This document shows, piece after piece, positions 14,990 through 25,800 of a DNA stretch of 52,596 bases; position 1 is the first letter of the stretch, and each line of letters starts with the position of its first letter. The DNA comes from Flavobacterium rakeshii. Lineage in GTDB: Bacteria > Bacteroidota > Bacteroidia > Flavobacteriales > Flavobacteriaceae. The stretch is taken from the NCBI RefSeq assembly GCF_009741375.1, contig NZ_WOWP01000017.1:1-52596 (forward strand). Direction: 5' to 3'. The position numbers and the translations under genes were made by a program. The notes beneath the pieces are model-generated. The model had not been told where the DNA came from. It did not search any database and saw nothing but the letters and a program-made list of their open reading frames with translations.

Positions 14990-15868
14990 TTAGCAAATTA
15001 CTTTTAGGGATGCAGGAATTATTTCAATATGTATATAATTGGTTTTTAGACTATGGTACTCTCCGTCAATTTGTATATCAGTATAAATCCTTTCCGGCTG
15101 ATATATGGTTACTGATTGTGCCAGATTATGCTGAGCCGCTTTAAACTTTAAAAAGTTACGGTTAAGAACAAGGAAACCCATTTTCATTTTTTGAAGGAAA
15201 GACATTTTAGGAGCCGTTACCAGGTTAAGGTATCCGTCATTAAGCTTTGCCTGTGGTGTTAGGCTCATATCATACCCCATTTGGTTACTGTTTGATATAA
15301 ACAGTAAAAACGGATTAATATCCAGTTCCTTATCTCCAAACTTAATAGTTGTATTGTAATGTTTAAAGGATAAACTTGCTTCCAGTGAAGCGACTATGTA
15401 TGCCCATAGTTTTCTTTTTCCTTTTTGCTCGTATTTTTTTATGACTTCGGCATCAATACCCAGTCCTGTATTACTAAAGAAATAATTATCATTAACACAA
15501 CCACTGTCTATAACGGTAATGTTTTGTTTTTTGATGGTAGTAATTACTTCCTGCAGACTTCCCTTAATTCCTAAATTAGAGGCCAGTCCGTTACCCGAAC
15601 CTACCGGGACTATACCCAAAGGCACCTGACTACCGATAAGGGCAGAAGCCACTTCGTTAACCGTTCCGTCACCTCCGCAGGCAATCACACAGTCGGCACC
15701 GTTTTTTACCGCCTTTACCGCTAATGTTTTAGCATGGTCTTTACCTTCGGTATGGCTTATTTCAATCCTGTATTCGTTTTCCGGAAATATAGAAGCCAGT
15801 AGCTCTTTGTCTATTACATGGTTTCCTTTGCCCGAAATAGGGTTAACAATAAAATGCAGGTATTTCAT
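14990..15868 (-). CDS. Diacylglycerol-kinase-catalytic-domain lipid kinase (YegS/DagK-like)
   Basis: 292 residues, the normal length. The nucleotide-binding motif GGDGTVNEVASAL and the second motif PVGSGNGLASNLGI are both intact; the C-terminal beta-sandwich has the usual IQIDGEYH segment. The enzyme should phosphorylate a membrane lipid such as diacylglycerol with ATP at the cytoplasmic face. It begins 3 bases after the LTA-synthase-like gene ends. That pairing makes sense if the sulfatase-fold enzyme releases diacylglycerol from a phospholipid donor and the kinase recycles it to phosphatidic acid, as known for LtaS/DgkB in Firmicutes; here this is inference. Confidence 0.88.
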   Translation of the reverse strand: MKYLHFIVNPISGKGNHVIDKELLASIFPENEYRIEISHTEGKDHAKTLAVKAVKNGADCVIACGGDGTVNEVASALIGSQVPLGIVPVGSGNGLASNLGIKGSLQEVITTIKKQNITVIDSGCVNDNYFFSNTGLGIDAEVIKKYEQKGKRKLWAYIVASLEASLSFKHYNTTIKFGDKELDINPFLLFISNSNQMGYDMSLTPQAKLNDGYLNLVTAPKMSFLQKMKMGFLVLNRNFLKFKAAQHNLAQSVTIYQPERIYTDIQIDGEYHSLKTNYIHIEIIPASLKVIC

Positions 15869-15871
15869 GGG

Positions 15872-17830
15872 TTACTGTAATAATTTGTTATTATAAAGAT
15901 AATCAGCGGTTTCATACCAGGAAATCGTTTCGTCAAGAAAACTCTTATCCATAGATTTTAGTGTTAACTCATTCTTATCTTTTTGCCATTGATAGAAATC
16001 CTGCCCTTTTTGGTCTGATAATATCATTACCTTATCCTGTTTCATAAGTACAAGCTTCCTGTAGGTACCCAATAACGAACGTTCCTCAAAATCATTACAC
16101 AGCACATCCTTACCAAAGAAGTCTGACTCATAGCTCCAGTGGAAAAGAGAGAACAGGGTAGGGAATAGGTCTATTTGAGAACATTGTTGTTCTATTTTTC
16201 TGTTAGGCTGTCCGTCAAAATTTACAATAAATGCAGGGATATGGTAGTTGGCCACATCAATAGCATCTTTACCTGCACTACTGGCACAATGGTCAGCCAC
16301 AATTACAAACACAGTATTTTTAAACCACGGCTTTGTTGAAGCTTTTTTAAATAACTCACGTAAAGCATAGTCGGTATATTTAACCGCGCCCGCTCTTCCC
16401 GTACCCGACGGGATATCAACTTTTCCTTCAGGATAGCTATATGGCCTGTGGTTTGAGGTTGTCATTATGTAATTGAAAAACGGTTTGTTGTTTTTGTATT
16501 GCTCATCTGCAACCGATAGCATTTTATTAAAAATATCCTCATCACAAATTCCCCATGCATTTTCAAAAGTAACCTCCTCATCTGTTATGTTATGGCGAAC
16601 GGTTTGTATCTTGTCACTCAATACGCTTCCTCTGCCACGATCGTAAATAGAGAAGCCGTTTCCGCCAAAGTAAGCGTTCATGTTATCAAAATATCCGTCA
16701 CCGCCATAAAAGAAATTACAGTCATATCCCTTATCACCAAAAACGTTTCTTATGGTATACAGGTTTGAGTTTTCAGGGCGTTTAACAATGCTTCTTCCAG
16801 GTGTTGGTGGGATACATAGCGTTACTGCTTCCATACCCCTCACGGTTCTTGTTCCTGTAGCATACAGGTTTTCAAAAAATATACTTTTTTGTGCCAGGCT
16901 GTCAAGAAACGGCGTAAGGTTCTCGTCGTTACCAAACTCTTTCATAAAACTGCCACTAAGGCTTTCCACCATTATAAATACCAGATTTTTTTTGACAGAT
17001 GAATCAAGTGTATCTGTAATAGTACGGTGAATAGAATTGCTTTTATCTGTAAATGTTGAATTACTGCTTTTAAGTTTGTTTTCTACTATTTGTAATGCTT
17101 TCTTCTGGTCGATTGAAGTGTAAAAATCATTATACTTCATTTGGTTGTTTCTAAAGGCAGCGAAAAACGAATACACTCCGTTTTTGGAAATTTCAGAATT
17201 ATATCGGTTTACAGACCATTCTGCCGAAGCATTGTTTATAAAAAAGCCGAATAAAAGTGCTGTGGCTGTTACGGTTGATATTACAGCAATGCGCTGTTTA
17301 GTAGTCGCTGTACTTTTAAAAGTAAGATTAAAGGCTTTCCTTTTGTAAAATATTAATAATATAAGGGCTGTGATTAAAACAATCCCGCTAATGAGAAAAG
17401 GAAGGGGATATGACTCATTTATATTAGCCACCACTTCGTGTGTATAGATAAGATAATCTACCGCGATGAAGTTAAAGCGCCTTGAGAATTCTTCCCAAAA
17501 GGTAATTTCCGCAAAAAAGGAAAATGTAAATATAAATACATTAAGGGCGGTAAAAACCCAAATAATAACCTTATCCACAAAGCTGCCAACCCATCTGTTA
17601 GGAATTAAAACAAAGTACAGGGCTGGTAGCAGGCATATAAATGCCGCTGCACCTATATCAAAAAATAATCCGGTAATAAGAGTACGTAACAGGTTAACAG
17701 TATTCCACGATACTTCGCTGTTTTCCCATATAAAAAAGGTAAAACGAAGCAATAATGAAACAGTTAGAAACCAAAGTACAAAATTAGCAAGTAGCGTAAA
17801 TCGTCCGGTATTACGAAATATCTTGAACAT
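15872..17830 (-). CDS. LTA-synthase-family membrane sulfatase/phosphotransferase
   Basis: 652 residues. Five N-terminal membrane segments (within about 12-205) and a large periplasmic alkaline-phosphatase/sulfatase domain. Key parts: NLVFIMVESLSGSF with metal ligand E289, GTRTVRGMEAV with the likely nucleophile T329, and VIVADHCASS with the Asp-His metal pair. This is the LtaS/OpgB/phosphoethanolamine-transferase type. The transferred group cannot be told from sequence. Neighbours are a TonB-receptor-like barrel upstream and a lipid kinase downstream, so modification of lipid or glycan in the envelope is likely. Confidence 0.88.
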   Translation of the reverse strand: MFKIFRNTGRFTLLANFVLWFLTVSLLLRFTFFIWENSEVSWNTVNLLRTLITGLFFDIGAAAFICLLPALYFVLIPNRWVGSFVDKVIIWVFTALNVFIFTFSFFAEITFWEEFSRRFNFIAVDYLIYTHEVVANINESYPLPFLISGIVLITALILLIFYKRKAFNLTFKSTATTKQRIAVISTVTATALLFGFFINNASAEWSVNRYNSEISKNGVYSFFAAFRNNQMKYNDFYTSIDQKKALQIVENKLKSSNSTFTDKSNSIHRTITDTLDSSVKKNLVFIMVESLSGSFMKEFGNDENLTPFLDSLAQKSIFFENLYATGTRTVRGMEAVTLCIPPTPGRSIVKRPENSNLYTIRNVFGDKGYDCNFFYGGDGYFDNMNAYFGGNGFSIYDRGRGSVLSDKIQTVRHNITDEEVTFENAWGICDEDIFNKMLSVADEQYKNNKPFFNYIMTTSNHRPYSYPEGKVDIPSGTGRAGAVKYTDYALRELFKKASTKPWFKNTVFVIVADHCASSAGKDAIDVANYHIPAFIVNFDGQPNRKIEQQCSQIDLFPTLFSLFHWSYESDFFGKDVLCNDFEERSLLGTYRKLVLMKQDKVMILSDQKGQDFYQWQKDKNELTLKSMDKSFLDETISWYETADYLYNNKLLQ

Positions 17831-17898
17831 GTTTGTGTGTTTTTTGATACAATGTTCGGGACCAATTTTGAAGAAAATTAGAATTTTTACTCAGGTGG

Positions 17899-20322
17899 TT
17901 AGAATTTGTAGTTGTACCCCACACGTATTACCTGTGTTTCATAATAGTTATTGCTGGTATAGTTAAATCCGTTTGCCTGTACTTTTTGCCTGATTACAAG
18001 CGTACCGAAAAGATCTGTTGCGTTGGCGTAAATTTCACCTTTACCTTTTTGGATTGTTTTTTTAACTCCTGCATCTACCGAAAATCGTGAACCTGTACGT
18101 CCCTGAGGTACAATATCAGGCGCCAGATAAACCATATTTACCTGTGCACTAAGGTTATTACTAAACTTAAGGTTACTGTTCCATTTTACATTACCCGATG
18201 TAATTTGTTGTTTTGTACCTGTGTATGTTGTAGGTACAGGATAAACTATATTTACACTAAAAGGATCTATAGTATTTTGATAGAGGTTACCATTAATGTT
18301 GAAGGTATACCAAGATGATACTTTTTTAGAAAATATAAGTTGTGTACCCATAGCACGGCTTTTACCTGCGTTTTCAAACACATTATAAATAATTGTATTA
18401 TCGGGTACTGTAGTAGCTATACGTGTTATAGTACCTTCTATAAACTTGTTGTATAATGATGCAAAAAAGTATCCGCCATTAATATAGGCCTTATAGCCTA
18501 ATTCTACCGAATTGGTGTACTGCGGACGTAAGCCCGGGTTACCTACTTTAATAATTTCAGCATCATCATATTTAGGGAATATCCTAATATCAACCTCATT
18601 AGGCCTGTCAACTCTTCGGTTGTAGAAAAGGGATAGCTTGTGGTTGTCATTTATTTTATAACCAAACCTTAAGGAAGGGAAGGGCTGGAAATAATGGTAA
18701 CCGTCACTTTTATAAACAGGATGGTTAGGGTTTACCTCATATTCCAAATCCAGATATTCCATTCTTACACCTGCTTCAGCCTCAATCTTATCACTTTCAT
18801 ATACATAGTTACCGTATACGGCAGGAATAGTTTCCTCATAGTCGGCTTTACCACCGGCATCAGCATCTATAACAGAATTAGTGTCCGGATAAAACTGCAT
18901 GTCTGTAGGGATTACCCTGTTCCTGAATTTGAATCCGGTTTCAAGGCGTCCCTGTTTTAAGGGTTTTATATAATCGATATTCAGGTCAACCACATTTTCG
19001 TCTGACAGTAGTTTGAAGGCATCGGTTCCTGTATAATCAGGCATAATGTTATTAAAATTGTACTTTTCGTCTTCCCTATGGAAGGTATAATTCAGTCCGG
19101 CATTTAATACATGTCCAGGCTGGCTGAACCTATGCTGGTAACTGGCTGAACCCATCACCGTGGTTTTTACCTCATCTTCAAGAAATTTCCAAAAACGTAA
19201 ACGTTCACTGTAGTCTCCGTTAAAAAAGGGTTCTTCACCATGATCGAGTATTTTTTCACGTCCATACATTACAGATAGTGACAGGGTGTTATTAGGATTG
19301 TATTCCCAGTCAAGTCCGCTTTTAAAAGTTGTGAATCGGGTATCCCTGTTGCGTTTTGTCTGTTGGTTAATAATAGTACCATCGTCGTAGGTACGGGTAA
19401 CAAACTCATTTTTATTTAGAGCCTCGGTATACAGGTAATCTCCCTGTACATAGAAGTTAACTTTATTCTTTCTGTAATTTAGTGACAGGGAAGGATTTAT
19501 TTTTGGAGTGAAGTTGTATTGCGGACTCATATCAGACAGATTAGCCTTTCGTTCCCATAATGCACCATAGCCACCTGCAAGACCAGCCTTACCTGTTAAT
19601 CCATTACTTTTTTCCTTTTTGTAAACGATATTAATTATTCCCGCATTTCCGTTAGCGTCATATTTAGCCGACGGATTCTCAATAATCTCTATCTTATCAA
19701 TAGCCGAAGCCGGAATATTATCAAGACCATACTGAGTATTAAATCCGGTAAGGGCTGTTTGTTTTCCGTCAATCAATACCATTACCTTGTTGTTACCCCT
19801 AAGTTCCAGCTTTCCGTCATTAACCGTAACTCCCGGTAAGTTTTGCATAGCCTGCAATACAGAGCCACCGCTTTGGGTAATATTATCGGAAACAGAGAAT
19901 ACCTTTTTATCCATTTTGTCTGATACGGCATCCTGTTGTTTGTTTATCACAACTTCATTAAGGGCAGTACTTTCTTCCTGTAATGTAGTTTCTCCTAAAT
20001 CCTGATAATCGCTTAACGAACCTACAAATACCGGGATAATAGATTTTGCATAGCCCAAACCACTTATCTCAATATTGTATTTGCCCGAAGGAATATCTTT
20101 TAAGGTATATGCTCCTGTTTCTGTAGTAAGAGTACCAGCAATAACCTTATTATCCTTTTGTGTAGTGATTATAACATTTACAAAAGGAACAGCACCTTGT
20201 GTATCCCTAACCGTACCTGATAGGGTTACTTTTTTATCCTGTGCTAAACCAGTAATGCTTATTAAGGAAATTACCAGTAGTAAAATATGTTTTAAAGGCT
20301 GATATGTGTTTTCTTTTTTCAC
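17899..20322 (-). CDS. TonB-dependent-receptor-like outer membrane beta-barrel protein
   Basis: 807 residues. Signal peptide (to about 28, ITGLAQ), a carboxypeptidase-regulatory-like domain (about 33-115, LSGTVRDTQGAVPFVNVIIT), a plug (GSVLQAMQNLPGVTVNDGKL ... IEIIENPSAKYDANGNAGII) and a large C-terminal barrel of the OMP_b-brl_3 type ending in aromatic F (VGYNYKF). No TonB box is obvious by eye. The substrate is not predictable. It lies 59 bases after the sensor kinase; a separate -7-like box TAGTTTTA on the minus strand at 20346-20353 may give it its own promoter. Confidence 0.9.
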   Translation of the reverse strand: MKKENTYQPLKHILLLVISLISITGLAQDKKVTLSGTVRDTQGAVPFVNVIITTQKDNKVIAGTLTTETGAYTLKDIPSGKYNIEISGLGYAKSIIPVFVGSLSDYQDLGETTLQEESTALNEVVINKQQDAVSDKMDKKVFSVSDNITQSGGSVLQAMQNLPGVTVNDGKLELRGNNKVMVLIDGKQTALTGFNTQYGLDNIPASAIDKIEIIENPSAKYDANGNAGIINIVYKKEKSNGLTGKAGLAGGYGALWERKANLSDMSPQYNFTPKINPSLSLNYRKNKVNFYVQGDYLYTEALNKNEFVTRTYDDGTIINQQTKRNRDTRFTTFKSGLDWEYNPNNTLSLSVMYGREKILDHGEEPFFNGDYSERLRFWKFLEDEVKTTVMGSASYQHRFSQPGHVLNAGLNYTFHREDEKYNFNNIMPDYTGTDAFKLLSDENVVDLNIDYIKPLKQGRLETGFKFRNRVIPTDMQFYPDTNSVIDADAGGKADYEETIPAVYGNYVYESDKIEAEAGVRMEYLDLEYEVNPNHPVYKSDGYHYFQPFPSLRFGYKINDNHKLSLFYNRRVDRPNEVDIRIFPKYDDAEIIKVGNPGLRPQYTNSVELGYKAYINGGYFFASLYNKFIEGTITRIATTVPDNTIIYNVFENAGKSRAMGTQLIFSKKVSSWYTFNINGNLYQNTIDPFSVNIVYPVPTTYTGTKQQITSGNVKWNSNLKFSNNLSAQVNMVYLAPDIVPQGRTGSRFSVDAGVKKTIQKGKGEIYANATDLFGTLVIRQKVQANGFNYTSNNYYETQVIRVGYNYKF

Positions 20323-20381
20323 GGTATTATAGTTTGATTTTTGGGTAAAACTATACAGTGATTTAGAAGGAAATCTGAATT

Positions 20382-21653
20382 TTAAAATTTTATGGCAAAA
20401 CTGTGGCTGTTATTATTAAACTGGTATTCAATTTGCCAGTTATTTACCTCGGTAATCCTTTTAATAATAGCTAATCCCAGTCCGTTTCCGGGAGAGGAAG
20501 GGTCTGATTTAGAGAATCGGTTAAATAGTTTTTCCTCATCCAGAGATGAACCATTTCCTGTATTACTAAAAGTAAGGCTGTTTGTGCCTGTAGTTATGGT
20601 AATACTGCCATTTTTTACATTATGCCTTATGGCGTTAAGGAAAAGATTATTAATCAATACCTCAGTAAGTATTGGGTTTGCTGTTAAGGTAAGCTCATGA
20701 GAGAGCTGAGTATTTACGGTAATATGTTTTGAGTTTGCCTGCTCAATGAAAAAGTCAAGGTGTTTATTGATATAATTATTTACAGAAACCGATTCTTTTT
20801 CAAAGTAAGCTTCATTATCAATTTTTGATAACAGTAACAGGTTTTTGTTAAGTCGGTTCAGTCTGGACACATCGTTATTTAGTGACTCCAATATTTCAAA
20901 CTGATCTTTGGTAAGGTTTTCAGCCTGAGATAAGTTGTCCAGTTTGGTTTGGAAAAGCGCTAAAGGTGTTTGTAGTTCGTGGGCAGCATTTTCCACAAAT
21001 TCCCTTTGGTTTTTATAAATGGCAGTATTCTTTTCTATAAGGCGGTCAAGGCTTGTATTTAACTGGTTGAATTCTTCAATACCCGTATTTTGGAAATGAG
21101 GCTTTGTGTCCTTATCAATTTCAAAACTGCGTATTTGTGAAAGGGTATCATAAAACGGACCCCATAGGTTTTTAGCCAGCCTGTTTGAAAGGAATATAAT
21201 TCCAAGCATTAAAATTAAAATAATTAGCAGGAACATAAAAGCTACGGTATATACCATGTCTTCCATTTCAACAAGGTTGTTTTTCTCAATATAGGTATAA
21301 CGTTTGCCATTTATTTCTATAGGAGCCCAAAGTTCCCTGAAAGGTTCTGACTCATTAGCAAAAGGGTCGAAGTATATGGTGCCGAAAATAGAATCTTTTT
21401 GTACTCCGGTATCAGGGACAATTTCAACATCACGATTGTATTTGTTCCATACTTCAATATCCTTTTCAGAGAAGTTCCCATTATGAAGTTCATTTTCTAC
21501 AAAGGCTTTTTTATGAAAGGAAAGTATTTCGTCGGTTTCATATACATACAGCCAATGGCTCATAAAGTAGAATAACGGAGCACATATTATTAATATGATT
21601 ACCGAATAGCGCAGAAAACTGCGGGTTGTTATGTTGAGTAGTTTTTTATTCAT
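20382..21653 (-). CDS. Sensor histidine kinase (OmpR-system partner)
   Basis: 423 residues. Two membrane segments (about 14-36 and 133-156) enclose a periplasmic sensor of about 95 residues. HisKA carries FVENAAHELQTPLALF with His225, and HATPase has N box (NNLFLNAIRH), a weak G1 (FSNTGNGSSLDE) and G2 (GNGLGLAI). The QTPL variant of the usual RTPL is frequent in Bacteroidota. The gene overlaps the upstream regulator by 8 bases and precedes the receptor-sulfatase-lipid kinase genes, so it may control envelope lipid or glycan modification. Confidence 0.9.
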   Translation of the reverse strand: MNKKLLNITTRSFLRYSVIILIICAPLFYFMSHWLYVYETDEILSFHKKAFVENELHNGNFSEKDIEVWNKYNRDVEIVPDTGVQKDSIFGTIYFDPFANESEPFRELWAPIEINGKRYTYIEKNNLVEMEDMVYTVAFMFLLIILILMLGIIFLSNRLAKNLWGPFYDTLSQIRSFEIDKDTKPHFQNTGIEEFNQLNTSLDRLIEKNTAIYKNQREFVENAAHELQTPLALFQTKLDNLSQAENLTKDQFEILESLNNDVSRLNRLNKNLLLLSKIDNEAYFEKESVSVNNYINKHLDFFIEQANSKHITVNTQLSHELTLTANPILTEVLINNLFLNAIRHNVKNGSITITTGTNSLTFSNTGNGSSLDEEKLFNRFSKSDPSSPGNGLGLAIIKRITEVNNWQIEYQFNNNSHSFAIKF

Positions 21654-22323
21654 CGCTCCATTTATAGCCTAGTCCGTATACGGTTTTTATATAATCTGCA
21701 CTGCCTGCTTTTGCCAGTTTCTTTTTAAGATTTTTGATATGAGCATAAACAAAATCGTGATTATCCAGCATATCTGCCATATCACCCGAAAGGTGTTCGG
21801 CAATTGCACCTTTAGAGAGTACTTTCCCCTGATTTCCTATTAGAAACAGCAATAAGTCTATTTCTTTTTTGGTCACGTCTAATTTAGTATTATTTACAGA
21901 TACCGACTTAGATAAAATATCTACTGATATTTCGTGGAAAGAGATAATGTTGTTACCACTAAAGTTCTTGCGGCGTATAAGAGCCTGTATTCTTACCAGT
22001 AATTCTGATAAGTGAAAAGGTTTGGTTAAGTAATCATCAGCGCCAAGTTGTAAACCTTCAATACGGGTATCAAGTGTTTCTTTGGCAGAAATAATTATCA
22101 CACCATCTGTTTTTTGAAGCATCCTTAATTCACGAAGTATCTCAAAGCCATCGCCATCGGGCAACATTAGATCCAGTAGTATACAGTCGTAGTTGTATAA
22201 CTCAATCTTTTCCATTGCTTCTTTTGCTGTTGCTGCCGACTCGCATATAATAGCATTAGGAGTCATGTATTCAATAATACTGTTAGCAATTGCAGGCTCG
22301 TCTTCTATAATCAGGATTTTCAT
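21646..22323 (-). CDS. OmpR-family response regulator
   Basis: 225 residues. Receiver with E7/D8, D51 (LLDLMLPDGDG), S/T switch region IIISAKE and K103-type KPF, followed by an OmpR winged helix (KEIDLLLFLIGNQGKVLSKG ... IKTVYGLGYKW). It is the first gene of the operon with the kinase at 20382. Its upstream region (22367-22419) shares an element with the efflux promoter at 28392-28438, which suggests both are bound by the same regulator, perhaps this one. Confidence 0.93.
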   Translation of the reverse strand: MKILIIEDEPAIANSIIEYMTPNAIICESAATAKEAMEKIELYNYDCILLDLMLPDGDGFEILRELRMLQKTDGVIIISAKETLDTRIEGLQLGADDYLTKPFHLSELLVRIQALIRRKNFSGNNIISFHEISVDILSKSVSVNNTKLDVTKKEIDLLLFLIGNQGKVLSKGAIAEHLSGDMADMLDNHDFVYAHIKNLKKKLAKAGSADYIKTVYGLGYKWSDE

Positions 22324-22366
22324 ACTGCAATTTAAACAAATAGATTTTGAATTAATTTTGAATGTC

Positions 22367-22419
22367 TATTTATTACTTTTTTAGAAACCCGCTATGAGAG
22401 CATGTAGTTTTCTAACGAT
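22367..22419 (-). promoter_or_regulatory. Upstream element shared with the efflux operon promoter
   Basis: Read on the minus strand: ATCGTT, spacer, TCTCATAGC, GGG, TTTCTAA, A, AAAGTA, then AAATA. The same blocks in the same order lie at 28392-28438 in front of the TolC-like gene. The TCTCATAGC block is 65-75 bases from the start codon in both places. No exact TAnnTTTG box is found here; TCTATTTG lies just before the start. Confidence 0.5.
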
Positions 22420-22424
22420 ACTCT

Positions 22425-22444
22425 ACAAAGTTGTATAACTTTGT
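22425..22444 (+). promoter_or_regulatory. Inverted repeat and -7 box upstream of immunity-like paralogue 3
   Basis: ACAAAGTT-GTAT-AACTTTGT is a perfect inverted repeat that contains the exact box TAACTTTG (22436-22443) on the plus strand, 57 bases before the ATG at 22501. It may be an operator overlapping a promoter. No TTG is found at the -33 position. Confidence 0.35.
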
Positions 22445-22500
22445 TGTACTTAATTTAAATAATACAATAATAAACCACACTAAATAACAGATTTGAAATA

Positions 22501-22767
22501 ATGATATCACCAGAAAAAGCAATAGAAATAGTAAAAGATTATCTTGATAGAAATAAAATAGACTATATTCGGATATCAGAAAAAGTGAATACAGAAAAAA
22601 CAAGGATACCTTATGGAACTATGAAAGGGAAGGAAATAGCAATCCATACAGTAGCGTATTATTATGAAGGTTATTATGGAGACACTCCTATATTTATAAC
22701 ATTAAATGCAGAAGACGGTGCTTTACTTTTTGGAGCATCATCGTCCGGATTTCTGGGTCTTACCTGA
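22501..22767 (+). CDS. 88-residue immunity-like protein, paralogue 3
   Basis: Third member of the family at 9483 and 9905: SPEKAIEIVKDYLDRNKIDY at the start, YYYEGYYGD in the middle, NAEDGALLFG near the end. The leader AAACCACACTAAATAA resembles the stretch before paralogue 1, so the copied unit included upstream DNA. It stands alone, divergent from the OmpR operon and convergent with the RND pump gene. This is typical of dispersed orphan immunity genes; function inferred. Confidence 0.75.
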   Translation: MISPEKAIEIVKDYLDRNKIDYIRISEKVNTEKTRIPYGTMKGKEIAIHTVAYYYEGYYGDTPIFITLNAEDGALLFGASSSGFLGLT

Positions 22768-22792
22768 TTAGTTGTATTAATTAAAAATAAAA

Positions 22793-22817
22793 GGGACTGT
22801 CCTTTTGAGACAGCCCC
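22793..22817. terminator. Bidirectional terminator
   Basis: GGGACTGTC (22793-22801) pairs with GACAGCCCC (22809-22817) with one mismatch around a short loop, flanked by T-rich DNA on the minus-strand exit (TTTTATTTTT). It separates the convergent ends of paralogue 3 and the RND pump gene. Confidence 0.75.
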
Positions 22818-22844
22818 GGTTCTTAAAAAAACAAATTAACCTAA

Positions 22845-25800
22845 CTACAATGGCTTTTTCTTATAACTTAAATAAAATACCTGTGGGAGTACGGTAAGGG
22901 AAAGTATCATACAAAACAGTAGTCCGCCTACAATCATAATAGCTAACGGCTTTTGTATTTCTGATCCCATTCCTGTAGACATGGCTGCGGGCAGTAGCCC
23001 CAGCGATCCCATTAGTGCAATCATTACAATAGGTCTAATCCTGTCGTAAACCCCTTCACTAACCGCATCATTAAGATGCATTTTTTTCCTCATGTTTTCT
23101 TTCATCACAGCTATAAGTATAATACTGTTTATGGTATTTACACCAAAGAGTATTATAAAGCCAATACCTGCCGAAATTCCAAACACAGTACCGGTAATCC
23201 ATAAGGAAAGGAAGCCTCCAATAAATGCAAACGGTATTGTACTTGTGGCAATAAGAGTATCCTTAAGATTGCCAAAGTTGAAATACAGTAAAAACAAAAT
23301 AAACAGTAACACTATTGGTACAATTACCGCTAATTGCTTAGAGGCTCTTTCCTTACTTTCAAATTCACCGGCCCACTTAATTGTATTTTCCTTAGGCAGT
23401 TTTACCTCTTCTGCAACTTTCTTTTGTGCTTCGGTAATTGTACTGCCTAAATCCCTGCCTTCAATATTAAAACCTATTGCTATGTACCTGCTGTTACCTT
23501 CGCGATAAATAAAGGTAGGTCCGGTTTTGTAATCAATGGTAGCAATTTCTTTTAAGGGTACGCGCTTACCATCGGTGGCAGGAATAAGTATGTTTTCTAT
23601 TTTTTCTTTGGTATCCCTGTATTCCTTTTGAAAACGGATTCTGATATCAAACATCTTTTCATCATCATAAAAAGTAGAGGCTGCCTGACCGCCAATAGCC
23701 ATAGCTATTACTGCCTGTGCATCGGCGGTCGTGATGGCATAACGTGCCATCTTCTCATCATGGAGTTGGATGCGGAGTTCCGGCAGCCCAATATTTTTGT
23801 AAACATTAATATCTTCTATACCTCTTACATCTTTAATGGAGCCGGCTACCTCTTCGGCCATTTTTTCCAGTTCAAAAAGGTCGTCCCCAAATATTTTTAT
23901 TACAAGCGGACTTTTAACCCCCGCCACATACTCTTCTACATTATCCTGAATAGGCTGACTAAAACCAAAATTGATACCGGGGTACACTTCGAGCTCTTCC
24001 TTAATTTCGGCAATAAGTTCGTTTTTAGTTACTTTTCTGTTCCATTCGCCTTCGGGTTTAAGCTCCATGTGGAATTCAATATTAAAGAAACCGGTAGGGT
24101 CGGTACCATCATTAGGTCTTCCCGTTTGGGAGAGTATAAACTTTACTTCCTCAAATTTTGCCAGTCTTTTTTTCATTTCTCCCGTTAACCTAACCGATTC
24201 TTCCAGGTTAATGCTATTAGGTAAAGTTGCCCTTATGTAAATCGCACCTTCGTTAAGTTTAGGGATAAACTCAGAACCGTAAAACATAAAGCGTACAAAG
24301 CAAACAGCAGAAAGTGCAATGAAACTGTAAATGGTCACTTTACGGTACCTGCTGCTCAACTGAAATAAACCAAACAGTTTTTCCCTAAAAAAGCGCGATA
24401 TTTTGTTCTCCTTTTCCACTATGTTTTTTGTGAGTAGCACTTTACACATGGCGGGTACATAGGTAAGGCTTAATATAAGCGAACCTACGAGTGCATAACC
24501 CAGTGTAAATGCCAGCGGGGAGAACATTTTCCCTTCCACCTTCTGGAAAGAGAAAATAGGCATAAGGGCAACAATAAGAATAATAAGTGCAAAAAATATG
24601 TATGTGGCAACGCTACCAACGCTCTTTTTAATAAGTCCCATTTTAGACATTTTATTAAAACGATCCATGCCAACTTTATGAGCTTTTTTCTCTAGGGTAA
24701 CAAACACCTGTTCCACAATAACCAAAGTACCTTCGAGCAAAAGACCAAAGTCTAAGGCGCCCATGGAAATAAGGTTAGCCGGTAGCCCCTGTATACGCAA
24801 CATTATAATAGCGAAGAGAAATGATAACGGTATTACCGAAGCTACAATTACTGTTGTACGCCAGTTATACAGGAAAATAAAAACTATAAGTGAAACTAAT
24901 AATACGCCCTCTATAAGATTCTTGCTAACTGTATGTACGGTATGGCTAACCAGTTCTGTACGGTCTATAAATGGTACTATTTGTACGTTAGAGGGTAGTA
25001 CCCTGGTATTAAGTTCGTCTATACGATCTCTTAAACTTTCAATTACATCGGCAGGGTTTTCGCCTCTAAGCATAATAACTATGCCTTCAACCACATCGGG
25101 GTTTTCATCAAGTCCTGCCTGTCCTAATCTTGGTTTTGCCGAAATAGAAACATCGGCCACGTGTTTTACCAGTACTGGTGTATTACCAACGGTTTTAATA
25201 AGGATGTTTCCAATATCTTCAACCTTATCTATAAGTCCTACACCACGCACCACATAGGCTTGGTCTCCACGCTGTATAACATCTCCGCCTACATTGATAT
25301 TACTGTTTGAAACAGCTTCAAACACATCTAGTGCCGAAAGGTCATAATTATTAAGTTCGGTAGGGTTTATTTTGATTTCGAAGGTTTTTTCCTCACCACC
25401 AAAGCTTACTACGTTTGCCACACCGGGCACCGAAACCAGTTCGCGTTCAATAACCCAATCCTGTAACGCAGTTACCTCTTTAATAGGCAGATCACTTTTA
25501 ATTACATACCTAAAAATTTCTCCGGTTGCCCCGGAAGGCGGATCAATCTCTGCCTCACTGCCTTGGGGTAAATCGATATTATTCAATCTGTTTGAAGCAT
25601 ATTGCTGTGCATAAAAATCATCAACATCTTCATTAAATAATACGGTTACTACCGAAAGCCCAAAAAGAGATATGGAGCGTACTTCGGCTTTTTTAGGTAC
25701 GGTATTCATTGCCTTTGTAATAGGCAGTGTAATAAATTTTTCAACTTCCTCAGCACTACGTCCCGGCCATTGTGTAATGATACGGGCCCTTGTATTGGTT

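Noticed and set aside
17466..17966. 166-codon plus-strand frame
   Set aside because: Antisense to the LTA-synthase-like gene; Lys/Asn-rich artefact of its membrane-segment codons.
23628..24188. 186-codon plus-strand frame
   Set aside because: Lies wholly inside the RND pump gene on the other strand; no motif.
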